From: DAOTVD01 sp034437075
GTDB lineage: Bacteria; Chloroflexota; Anaerolineae; Aggregatilineales; J027
Length of the DNA stretch: 14,944 bases
Reading direction: 5' to 3'
Assembly: GCA_034437075.1 (NCBI GenBank)
Contig: DAOTVD010000084.1
Span: 1 to 14,944, forward strand
This document shows positions 1 to 6,775 of this stretch, piece by piece (positions within the stretch are counted from its first letter, which is position 1; each line of letters opens with the position of its first letter). The notes under the pieces were generated by a model. That model had not been told where the DNA came from and did not search any database. It saw nothing but the letters and a program-made list of their open reading frames with translations. The position numbers were made by a program, and so were the translations under genes.

Positions 1-295
1 GGGTACCACCTAAAATCAACAGTCGCATGACATTTGTCCTTTGGTTAACAATGGACGGTGAATGTTGCGCAACACAACTGGCATTTTTTCTATCTGTTCA
101 ACTCGTTTTTAGAAGAGCGCTTGAAAGCGCGCACACACTTATGCACTAGCATAGAGGCAGCTTTGGCTTTTTTGTATACCCAAGACCCTACCTTACCCCA
201 CCTGGACTGAATTCGGCCACATAATCCCCACCAAAAAGGGTTACAATAGAATTAGATATCGTAAAGTCATGTCTCTTTAGGAAGGGGCTATCTTC
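1..295. other. Intergenic region upstream of the STAS gene, with two short dyads
   Basis: I see no gene in this stretch; the reading frames that cross it are short and look unlike proteins. It holds a perfect 12-bp palindrome (TGTTGCGCAACA, 63-74) and a GCGCTT-GA-AAGCGC dyad (117-130). It becomes AT-richer toward the STAS gene. TACAAT at 242-247 could be a -10 element for that gene, but no convincing -35 sits 16-18 bp upstream, so I do not call a promoter. Confidence 0.5.
63..74. promoter_or_regulatory. Perfect 12-bp palindrome, possible operator
   Basis: TGTTGCGCAACA reads the same on both strands. A 12-bp perfect palindrome in non-coding DNA upstream of a gene has the form of a small dimeric regulator site. 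It lies about 220 bp before the STAS start codon, far for a simple repressor site, so it may serve a gene to the left of the window. No factor can be named. Confidence 0.25.
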
Positions 296-628
296 ATGAC
301 CATTACTGAACGACACGAAAACGGGATCACCATTTTTGACATTGACGGACGTGTGGACAGCGAAGGCGCCGTAGACCTGGATTTGGCGCTCCAGACCGCC
401 GTATCCGAGGAGAAATATAAGCTCGTCTTGAATATGCAAAACGTGCGCTATATCAATAGCTCGGGCCTGCGCACCCTGGCCGACATCCTGACCCAAAGCA
501 AGGAAAACGATGGCGATCTGAAATTGGCCGCGCTAGACCCGAAGGTGAAGCGCGTTTTGGAAATTGTTGGTTTCGACAATTTCTTTGCCATTCATGCCTC
601 CACTGAGGAAGCCATCGCCAGCTTCTAA
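296..628 (+). CDS. STAS-domain protein (anti-sigma-factor antagonist type)
   Basis: This 110-residue protein is essentially one STAS domain, the fold of SpoIIAA/RsbV-like anti-anti-sigma factors. Such proteins bind a partner kinase or anti-sigma factor and are switched by phosphorylation of a conserved serine. Here the serine site is YINSSGLRTL, with Ser55/Ser56. The residue before the Ser-Ser pair is Asn rather than the Asp of classical antagonists, a variant seen in many stand-alone STAS proteins. The N-terminal ITIFDIDGRVDSEGA strand-turn and the C-terminal KVKRVLEIVGFDNFF segment also fit the family. The ATG follows AGGAAGGGG at 279-287 with 8 nt spacing, a strong ribosome-binding site. 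No RsbW-type kinase or sigma factor gene is adjacent, so the partner is unknown. The next gene, in the same direction 62 nt away, is a membrane ATPase that appears to have its own promoter. Confidence 0.9.
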   Translation: MTITERHENGITIFDIDGRVDSEGAVDLDLALQTAVSEEKYKLVLNMQNVRYINSSGLRTLADILTQSKENDGDLKLAALDPKVKRVLEIVGFDNFFAIHASTEEAIASF

Positions 629-655
629 AACGAGCTATCTTACGCCACATGTAGC

Positions 656-684
656 TTGCCGCCCGACCACTTCGGGCGTACACT
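656..684 (+). promoter_or_regulatory. Candidate leaderless promoter of the ATPase gene, with a dyad in its spacer
   Basis: TTGCCG at 656-661 and TACACT at 679-684 are separated by exactly 17 bp. Each matches the sigma-70-type consensus at 4 of 6 positions. Only 6 nt separate the -10 element from the ATG at 691, so transcription would start at or next to the first base of the start codon. That agrees with the lack of any Shine-Dalgarno sequence. The spacer holds an inverted repeat (GCCCGA, 5-nt centre, TCGGGC at 661-677, plus a flanking C-G pair). This could be an operator between the promoter elements, or a hairpin in transcripts arriving from the STAS gene. It has no T-tract, so I do not call it a terminator. 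Confidence 0.4.
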
Positions 685-690
685 GTCTAC

Positions 691-2046
691 ATGTTGAACC
701 ATAATCCATACCATCCACTGGCCCCACCAGATGATCCGACCTTGTTTTTTGGGCGCGCTGACGCGGTCGCCTTCTTGAGGCAGCGTCTGGTGGGGGCTCC
801 TAATACGCAAATGCTCATTCTGCTGGGGCGGCATGGCATCGGCAAAACCTCGTTATTGCACCACACCAGCTACATCATTGATGAACGCTACCGCACGGTG
901 TACATCAACCTGAGCGATGCGCGAGGCCACAATACGCGCGATATGCTGCAACATATGGCCTCGACCATCATCACCGGCATGGAGCGCATCGGCGCGAGCA
1001 CCTACCGCGTGACGGATGAACCCAGCCCAAACGCTAGCCCCGCTGACTACCAGACCTGGTTTGCCGATCATTTGATGGATGTGGCCGTTACGGCCATCCG
1101 GCGCGACCGGTTTCTGCTGCTGTTGTTGGATGATTTACAAGTGCTCTTGCAGGCCATTGACGCGGGTGACCTAGACGCGGATTTTATGCACTTTCTGGGG
1201 CAGTTGCTGCACCAGCACGAACGGCTCGACATCCTAGCGGGGCTCGATATTCACTACGAAGCGCGCACCCTGGAATATGACGTGTGCGCGAATATGCAGT
1301 TTCACTGGCGGTTGGGGCATCTGGAACCCGAGGCCGCCGAGCGGCTCATCGTGGAACCTATTGCCGATCAATACAACTATGCGGCAGACACCCGCGCCGA
1401 AATCCTGGCTTTGTGTGGGGGCTATCCCTTTCTCATCCATTCGCTCTGTCGGCTTATCTATCGCTACTACGAGGGCAGTTCACGCCCGGCGGAAATCCCC
1501 CCCCGGGCGATTGAAGGTGTCCGTATGGCCACGCTCGAAGAAACAAGCGAGATCATCGCGCCCTATTGGGCCGAGATGACCCTTCAGGAACGCGCCTTGC
1601 TCGGTGCGCTGCTGACGCTCGGCGCCTGGGATGCCGCGCACGCTGCCCCCTTGGATGATTTGGCGCGGGCGCTCAGTCGCCCGGCCCTGGGCATTAACCA
1701 GACCAAGCTCAATGCCCTGCTACGCGGGTTGGATTACCTGCACATTATCGACACCACGCCCGCCGGGGGCTATCACTTCCGCACGCGCCTAGAGGCGGAA
1801 TGGCTGCATATGCAATTGGACGAACCAGGGCAGGGATTGCTCGGCGGAAGACGGCTACCCAATAAAACACAAATCGCAGGCGTCATCGGGACATTATTGG
1901 TGATTGCGATCATCATCGGCTTGTTGTTGATAGGCGGATTTGAAGACGACGAAACGCCTGCCGATAGCACGCCCTTACCTGCCACCTCTACCCTGGATGT
2001 GGACATCGACGCCACGCGCCGCGCAACCACGCCCGAAGCCAACTAA
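691..2046 (+). CDS. AAA/STAND-like ATPase with a C-terminal transmembrane anchor
   Basis: A 451-residue P-loop ATPase. It opens with NPYHPL...LFFGR (residues 5-22), the lead-in typical of AAA_16/STAND-like signalling ATPases. Walker A is GRHGIGKTS (46-54) and Walker B is FLLLLLDDLQ (141-150). GGYPFLIHSLC (243-253) matches the GG-P sensor-like motif of these families. Residues about 296-375 look like a winged-helix or helical lid. A single hydrophobic segment follows (about 394-415), then a Thr/Pro/Asp-rich tail of about 35 residues. The topology is probably a cytoplasmic ATPase anchored by one C-terminal helix with a short outside tail. It likely works as a nucleotide-driven switch or oligomerising scaffold, but no substrate or effector domain is visible. 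ATG 691 is kept because later starts would remove the conserved lead-in. Its stop overlaps that of the convergent heparinase-like gene. The ATPase fold is sure; the role is unknown. Confidence 0.85.
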   Translation: MLNHNPYHPLAPPDDPTLFFGRADAVAFLRQRLVGAPNTQMLILLGRHGIGKTSLLHHTSYIIDERYRTVYINLSDARGHNTRDMLQHMASTIITGMERIGASTYRVTDEPSPNASPADYQTWFADHLMDVAVTAIRRDRFLLLLLDDLQVLLQAIDAGDLDADFMHFLGQLLHQHERLDILAGLDIHYEARTLEYDVCANMQFHWRLGHLEPEAAERLIVEPIADQYNYAADTRAEILALCGGYPFLIHSLCRLIYRYYEGSSRPAEIPPRAIEGVRMATLEETSEIIAPYWAEMTLQERALLGALLTLGAWDAAHAAPLDDLARALSRPALGINQTKLNALLRGLDYLHIIDTTPAGGYHFRTRLEAEWLHMQLDEPGQGLLGGRRLPNKTQIAGVIGTLLVIAIIIGLLLIGGFEDDETPADSTPLPATSTLDVDIDATRRATTPEAN

Positions 2047-4349
2047 CGCCGCGCGAGGCTGAGCGTACCGGGCTGCGAAGTGAAGATGTAGAGTGTTCCA
2101 GCATCATCCGCCAGCAGTGATTCGCGCATGCCATCCGGCAACGTCACCCGATAATCGCCCAGGGGCGCTAACCCAACGATCAGCACATCCGTTACCCCCG
2201 GCATAATTTCCGCTGTCAGGCGGTCAATGTCCTGCGGATCATCATCAAATAGAATTTGCCAAGTATCGAAAACCGCGCCGTACACCCCCTCGCCGGAAAC
2301 ATAGCGCGCGTCCGGCGCTTGGCCAGTTTGCGCGCCAAGCCGCATTAGGGTCAAAAAAGGATGGTGTGCGCGATTAATCGTCGGTTGGCTGGTAATCTGA
2401 AAGGCAGGCGCGGATGCCCCTGACGGGCTGACATCTTGCCCAGCGACCTCGTAACCTTCAGCCAGCGCTACGCGATTTTCTGGCACGAGGTCCCGCCAGA
2501 ACAGTAGACTATCGCCATTGGCCACGCGCACCCAATCGCCCGCTAAGCTGGGCGCCGTCGGCGTATGAAATGGGTTGATTAACGCGGCATCGGGTGCCGT
2601 GGGCGTGATTCGATCATGCAGCAAGATCGTAGCCGGACGGATGAACACGATTTCGCGCAGAACCTCCTGCACTTTGGGCGCATTACCCGCTGTACTGTAG
2701 CGCGGGCTATTATACGCGGCGGTCAGATCGGCGCGAAAATAGACCAAGCCGCCTTCTTCCGCGAAGCGCAAAATCGTTCCCGTTTCGTAGGCTTGCGGAT
2801 TCTCGGCCCGGTAATAGGAATTAATGGCGCTGGCGCTGAAAGGTGCCATACCCCGCTGCCCGCAATCGTTCAGCCAGACTGTCTGCGGCGGGGCGGGGCG
2901 TGCGTTCGTGAAGTCTTCGGCTAGGTCGCAGATCAACGGCACATTGGCCGCCGCGCTGCGCCCGTAGAAATTGGCCGTATGGGCCGCGCCGCCCTGCGCG
3001 CTCCCAGCCCGCACCAGCAACGGATCATCTCCGCGCCATAGGGTTAAATGTCCTTGGGCTAAAAATTGATCCGCTGCATAACGATCGCCCGCACTAAAAG
3101 CTACATACGTCACGTCATCCCCCGCCCAGGCCGAGCGCATGAAAGCGTGGCCCGTGCCCCGGGTATACCACACCAGCCAGGGCGGCGGCTCGGCGGCAGT
3201 ATCCTCGATTTCCCACAAGAGCGCATCCGCAGCATAAGCGCCTTCCAGATGCGGCGGGGAACGATCCGGCGACGCCGTATTCAAGAACCAGCCCATCCAG
3301 GCGGCGTGTTCTGTGCCGTTGTAAATGGTGGCCAGCAGGCTATCGTGCGCGCGGGCCAGAACGCCCGCTTCGCCAGAAAGCGCGCCTGGCCCAAAAAGGC
3401 CGGGCCAAGCCCAATACGGCCCCCGCGCGCCCTCATGAATTGCCGGAGCATACCCAAAGGGCGTATAGGCTAGACGGTCGTACCACCACGCGACATCCGC
3501 GAAGTAGTCTTCCCCGCGCGCCGTCCAGAAAGCCGTCACGGTTTGGAGTAGTGCCCAGGTCGCGCGGATACTGGGTTCGGGGCCAGCAGGCCAGGCCCCG
3601 CCGGAGAGATCATCCAAGGCCGGGAGCATCCACCCGCGCAACAGGTCGCGCGCATAATCGACCAGTTCGGCGGCGGCGGGGTCTGCGCCCAGCAAGGCCA
3701 ACCCGGTGGCGGCCACGGCCCACAAAACGCGCGGCCCCCAATGATCGTAAGCCGCGAAGCGATAAAATTCGCCATTTTCCGAGAGGATATAAGCGCGGTC
3801 GGTGCCGCGCCGGGGGTCATTCAGCGCCGCCGCCGCCGCTAACATGACCTCCGTCAGCGCGTCCCGGTCGGAGGGCAGCAGGGTAGGATGCAGCCAGTCA
3901 AACGCAACAGCCACCCCGGCGACATTATCCACAAAGGCGGCATCCCAAGCCGCGTTATCCGTCAGGCTGGGGTGCGCCGCAATCGCTTCCACCATTTGCA
4001 ACAGGCCCACGCGCGCCCGGTCGGCATAATCTGTATCGCCCGTGATGAGATAACCTAAAGCGAGGGCGCGCGTGGCGGCGGGGGTATGCGTTTCGAAATC
4101 GGCTTCGGGCGCGTCACTATCGAGATACGCGCGCATCCGTTCCGCGCTGGCGGTTTGGGCGTTCCAGCGGGGGCGCAGGGTTTCGGCCAAATACGCTTCG
4201 GTGATGAGCAAACGCGGGCGCGCGGTGGGTGCCGTCACGAAAGGTAAAGGCGGGTCGTTGATCTGCGCGGTAGTGCGTGGGGTGGGCCGATGAGGCAGCC
4301 CGCTTAGCAGGCTGGCCCCAATCAGCAGCAGAATGATGACGTTGCGCAA
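2043..4349 (-). CDS. Exported heparinase II/III-like protein
   Basis: A 768-residue protein with an N-terminal hydrophobic stretch (VIILLLIGASLLSG, residues 4-17) that looks like a secretion signal or anchor. The PRLLITEAYLAETLRPRW segment (45-62), a long helical region with GGAWPAGPEPS (250-260), and a beta-rich C-terminal half starting near HAFMRSAW (401-408) match the helical toroid plus beta-sandwich of heparinase/alginate-lyase-type polysaccharide lyases. The segment aligning with the usual His/Asp-rich catalytic strand reads ADQFLAQGHLTLWRGDDPLL (426-445). Its expected histidines appear replaced, so activity is uncertain. It probably binds or degrades an extracellular polysaccharide. 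The start is TTG with only a weak AGGG upstream. I chose it because it gives the signal sequence and lies 10 nt after the R2lox stop, which implies co-transcription. Fold class is moderately sure; substrate is unknown. Confidence 0.7.
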   Translation of the reverse strand: MRNVIILLLIGASLLSGLPHRPTPRTTAQINDPPLPFVTAPTARPRLLITEAYLAETLRPRWNAQTASAERMRAYLDSDAPEADFETHTPAATRALALGYLITGDTDYADRARVGLLQMVEAIAAHPSLTDNAAWDAAFVDNVAGVAVAFDWLHPTLLPSDRDALTEVMLAAAAALNDPRRGTDRAYILSENGEFYRFAAYDHWGPRVLWAVAATGLALLGADPAAAELVDYARDLLRGWMLPALDDLSGGAWPAGPEPSIRATWALLQTVTAFWTARGEDYFADVAWWYDRLAYTPFGYAPAIHEGARGPYWAWPGLFGPGALSGEAGVLARAHDSLLATIYNGTEHAAWMGWFLNTASPDRSPPHLEGAYAADALLWEIEDTAAEPPPWLVWYTRGTGHAFMRSAWAGDDVTYVAFSAGDRYAADQFLAQGHLTLWRGDDPLLVRAGSAQGGAAHTANFYGRSAAANVPLICDLAEDFTNARPAPPQTVWLNDCGQRGMAPFSASAINSYYRAENPQAYETGTILRFAEEGGLVYFRADLTAAYNSPRYSTAGNAPKVQEVLREIVFIRPATILLHDRITPTAPDAALINPFHTPTAPSLAGDWVRVANGDSLLFWRDLVPENRVALAEGYEVAGQDVSPSGASAPAFQITSQPTINRAHHPFLTLMRLGAQTGQAPDARYVSGEGVYGAVFDTWQILFDDDPQDIDRLTAEIMPGVTDVLIVGLAPLGDYRVTLPDGMRESLLADDAGTLYIFTSQPGTLSLARR

Positions 4350-4359
4350 AGCGGCCCTA

Positions 4360-5187
4360 TCACACAGCGGGTGTATTCGAGCGTTCCAGCACGTTCATAC
4401 GCGCCATATATTGCTTGGCGGAATAGCCAATCAGGTCGTTCAGATCGAGCCCCAGCGGCAAATCGGGCAGGTATGCATCAAAGACTTCGATGATAATCCC
4501 CTGGGTGATGTTCATCAGCGCATTGCAACGCGCATCGACCAGCGGGCGAAGTTCGGGATTCTCCGTGAGAATGCGCGTCAACAGATGCAGCCCAAAGGCA
4601 ATATGGCGCGCTTCGTCGCGCTGTACATATTCTAGGCCACGCGCGAAGCTCGGCATCAGGTTTTGGTCGCGCAACGCCGTGAACAGACCATAATAGCCCG
4701 TTTCAGCCAACATGCCCTCAATAATGATGTGATAGGTCACAATCGCTTCGACTTGGGCCTCGCGCGATTGATCGGTCAGCAAACGGCCCAACGACTGCGC
4801 GAGTTCGACCTCAAACAGCCCATGGTAATTTTCGCCCGCAATCGCATCGAAATCGGGCACAGCCCCCACAACTTTTTCTAGTACATCGTTAAAGAATTCG
4901 ACATGCTTACTTTCTTCGAACAGTTGGGCGGTTAAGAACATTTCTTCTTCCAGGTGGCCGCCTTCATGGCGCAAGGCAATCAGCAAAGGCGCGAGGTCAT
5001 GGGTTACATAGGTTTCGCCCGCCAGGAATAAGGACATAATTTTCTGCACAAAACCCTGCTCGCGGTCTGTCAGCTTCGCCCAATCGGCTTTGTCTTGGGT
5101 GTAATCAAAATCTTGAGGGTCCCACAATAACTTTTTGGCTTGGTGATAACCCCGCATGGGCTGCATATCCTGGGTTAAAAATGACAT
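4360..5187 (-). CDS. R2-like ligand-binding oxidase (R2lox)
   Basis: A ferritin-like carboxylate protein of the ribonucleotide-reductase R2 superfamily, 275 residues from the chosen ATG. All six metal ligands are visible: Glu58 (GETYVTHDLAP), Glu92 and His95 (EESKH), Glu157, Glu192 and His195 (DEARH). The first ligand is Glu, as in R2lox, not the Asp common in true R2 subunits. The pair that forms the Val-Tyr ether cross-link in the structurally studied R2lox proteins is present at the same spacings: Val61 (ligand +3) and Tyr152 (five before Glu157). This points to the Mn/Fe R2lox group rather than a working NrdB, and no NrdA gene is nearby. Its physiological substrate is not established. Start: ATG at 5187 lies 6 nt after AAGGAG (5194-5199). 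A TTG at 5205 would place that ribosome-binding site inside the coding region. It heads an operon with the heparinase-like gene and is divergent from hemY. Confidence 0.9.
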   Translation of the reverse strand: MSFLTQDMQPMRGYHQAKKLLWDPQDFDYTQDKADWAKLTDREQGFVQKIMSLFLAGETYVTHDLAPLLIALRHEGGHLEEEMFLTAQLFEESKHVEFFNDVLEKVVGAVPDFDAIAGENYHGLFEVELAQSLGRLLTDQSREAQVEAIVTYHIIIEGMLAETGYYGLFTALRDQNLMPSFARGLEYVQRDEARHIAFGLHLLTRILTENPELRPLVDARCNALMNITQGIIIEVFDAYLPDLPLGLDLNDLIGYSAKQYMARMNVLERSNTPAV

Positions 5188-5193
5188 TTTTGA

Positions 5194-5199
5194 CTCCTT
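5194..5199 (-). promoter_or_regulatory. Ribosome-binding site that fixes the R2lox start
   Basis: On the minus strand AAGGAG is followed by six bases and then ATG (5187-5185). The alternative in-frame TTG at 5205-5203 would encode six extra residues read through this Shine-Dalgarno sequence and has no such motif of its own. The shorter 275-residue protein is therefore preferred. Confidence 0.85.
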
Positions 5200-5208
5200 A
5201 TCCAAATA

Positions 5209-5233
5209 AGCGTATCACAGCGGGCTATACGCT
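5209..5233. promoter_or_regulatory. Inverted repeat at the predicted R2lox transcription start
   Basis: AGCGTAT (5209-5215) and ATACGCT (5227-5233) are perfect 7-bp inverted arms around an 11-bp centre. On the minus strand the repeat starts 1 bp after the predicted -10 element and covers the expected transcription start and first part of the leader. A third GCGTAT lies at 5277-5282. The placement suits a repressor site, or a small hairpin in the R2lox mRNA leader. No regulator can be named. Confidence 0.4.
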
Positions 5234-5234
5234 C

Positions 5235-5263
5235 AGTGTAGTCAGTTCCGGGGGGGATGTCTA
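5235..5263 (-). promoter_or_regulatory. Candidate sigma-70-type promoter of the R2lox operon
   Basis: Read on the minus strand, TAGACA (complement of 5258-5263, 5 of 6 consensus) and TACACT (complement of 5235-5240, 4 of 6) are separated by exactly 17 bp, which include a run of seven C. Transcription would start near 5228, giving a leader of about 40 nt before the ATG. The -10 sequence is identical to the one proposed for the ATPase gene at 679-684. Confidence 0.5.
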
Positions 5264-5346
5264 GCATTGGCCCCCTGCGTATACTGACAATTGCAGCATA
5301 TTCCAATGCTAAACCTCACCAAATGCCCCTAAATTCTATGCAAATC

Positions 5347-5352
5347 TATAAA
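5347..5352 (+). promoter_or_regulatory. Possible -10 element for hemY
   Basis: TATAAA lies in an AT-rich patch 43 nt before the hemY ATG, a plausible leader length. No good -35 lies 16-18 bp upstream. Other partial matches in the region are TATACT at 5280-5285 and CTGACA at 5284-5289, so the true start site is undecided. Confidence 0.25.
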
Positions 5353-5395
5353 ATTAAGGAGAGAATCCTATCTTCAGAGACGGCAAGGAGACCGC

Positions 5396-6775
5396 ATGAA
5401 CACGCCACACGTCCTCATTATCGGAGGCGGTATCACGGGCCTGAGCGCCGCCTGGTACCTACAACAACAGGGCCTATCGTACACGGTCGTCGAACGCGCT
5501 GCGCGTTGGGGTGGCAAAGTGCAATCCGAGCAGGTCCACGCAGCGGGCACGCGGCCCTTTATGCTAGAAACCGGGCCAGAGTCGTTCGTGACCCGTAAGC
5601 CCGAAGTCTATAACCTAGCGCGCGATATGGGCATTTTGGATCAGGTCGAAAGCGCCAGCAACGAAGCGCGCGGCATTTACATCCTGACGAACGGCGAAGC
5701 CTTGCCTTTGCCCCTCGCGCCGCCCGCCTTCATCCGGTCGCCCATCATGAGCCTGCGCGGCAAATTACGCTTGCTGGCCGAGCCGTTTATCCCGGCCCGG
5801 CGCGATATGGAAGATGAATCCATCGCGGACTTCGCCAGCCGACGCCTGGGGCCAGAAGCCCATGAACGGCTCATTGGCCCCATCCTAGGCGGCATTTACA
5901 ACACCGACCCCGCACAGCAAAGCATCATGACCACGTCGCCGATTATGCGCGAGATGGAAGCCGAATATGGCGGGCTGGTGGTAGCGTTGATTCGCAAGCT
6001 GTTGGCCGCCCGCAAGCATAAATCCGACCAGCCGAAACCGCCGCGCTTCATCTCGTTTAAGGGGGGCGCCGAAGGGTTAATCAACGCGCTCGTGGATAAC
6101 CTAACAGGCACCTTGCGCCTGAACGCGGAGGTCGTCTGCCTGGAAGAAACCGCCCAAGGCCGCTACGCTGCTCAGCTAGCGGATGGCGAAATGCTCAAAG
6201 CTGATGCTGTAATCCTCACCTCCCCAGCGAATGTTAGCGCGGGGCTGATCGGTAATCTGGCACCAGACGCCGCGCGCCTGATGGCTGACATAGAGCATGT
6301 CAATATCGGCACCGCGACACTGATGTATCACGCGCAAGATTTCCCCGAAAGCATCCGCCATATGAGCGGGCTTATGATCCCACGCCGCGAAAAACGCCGC
6401 ATTGACGCCGTCACCTTTACATCGCACAAAACGCCCGAATTCGCGCCAGAAGGCTACGAACTCATTAAGGTCTTCTTTGGCGGCGGCGCGCCCGAACTCG
6501 TCACCCAACCCGAAGCGCAGGCTCTACAGGCTATTCAAGACGAATTGCGCGATTTATTGGGCATCGAAGCCGCGCCGCTGGATTATCGTCTCTATCGCTG
6601 GCCGGATAGCTATGCCCAGGCGCGCGTTGGGCACCCAGACGATGTAACCCAAATCGAGAATGCTCTACCACAGGGGATATTCGTGGCTGGCGCATCTTAC
6701 CGGGGGCTGGCCGTGCCGGATTGCGTGAAACAAGCTCAAACGACTGCGCAAGCTGTCGCCAAAAGCCTGGCTTAA
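5396..6775 (+). CDS. hemY: Protoporphyrinogen/coproporphyrinogen oxidase (HemY/CgoX type)
   Basis: A 459-residue FAD-dependent oxidase of late haem biosynthesis. It oxidises protoporphyrinogen IX, or coproporphyrinogen III in the coproporphyrin-dependent route, using oxygen. The N-terminal dinucleotide-binding motif HVLIIGGGITGLSAAW (5-20) is the typical PPOX form. It is followed by Glu33 for the FAD ribose and the ETGPESFVTRKPEV block that is characteristic of this family. The C-terminal FAD motif FVAGASYRGLAVPDC (429-443) matches the GxxYRGxxxPDC signature. Length is normal for the family. AAGGAG at 5385-5390 sits 5 nt before the ATG and fixes the start. It is divergent from R2lox and is followed after about 140 bp by an iron-chelate importer, which suits a haem/iron context. 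The sequence alone does not tell whether the substrate is the copro- or the protoporphyrinogen. Confidence 0.92.
   Translation: MNTPHVLIIGGGITGLSAAWYLQQQGLSYTVVERAARWGGKVQSEQVHAAGTRPFMLETGPESFVTRKPEVYNLARDMGILDQVESASNEARGIYILTNGEALPLPLAPPAFIRSPIMSLRGKLRLLAEPFIPARRDMEDESIADFASRRLGPEAHERLIGPILGGIYNTDPAQQSIMTTSPIMREMEAEYGGLVVALIRKLLAARKHKSDQPKPPRFISFKGGAEGLINALVDNLTGTLRLNAEVVCLEETAQGRYAAQLADGEMLKADAVILTSPANVSAGLIGNLAPDAARLMADIEHVNIGTATLMYHAQDFPESIRHMSGLMIPRREKRRIDAVTFTSHKTPEFAPEGYELIKVFFGGGAPELVTQPEAQALQAIQDELRDLLGIEAAPLDYRLYRWPDSYAQARVGHPDDVTQIENALPQGIFVAGASYRGLAVPDCVKQAQTTAQAVAKSLA

Noticed and set aside
188..496. 102-residue open frame antisense to the STAS gene and its leader
   Set aside because: It has no motif and overlaps a well-supported gene that has a strong ribosome-binding site.
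660..678. Rho-independent terminator after the STAS gene
   Set aside because: The stem is short and no T-tract follows; its position in a 17-bp promoter spacer is a better explanation.
3440..3847. 135-residue open frame antisense to the heparinase-like gene
   Set aside because: It is Arg/Pro-rich with no domain and no ribosome-binding site, and the opposite strand is clearly coding.
4360..5205. R2lox starting at TTG 5205 (281 residues), and annotation as ribonucleotide reductase beta subunit
   Set aside because: The TTG start would put the strong AAGGAG inside the gene; ATG 5187 is correctly spaced from it. The Glu first ligand and the Val61/Tyr152 cross-link pair indicate R2lox, and no NrdA gene is nearby.
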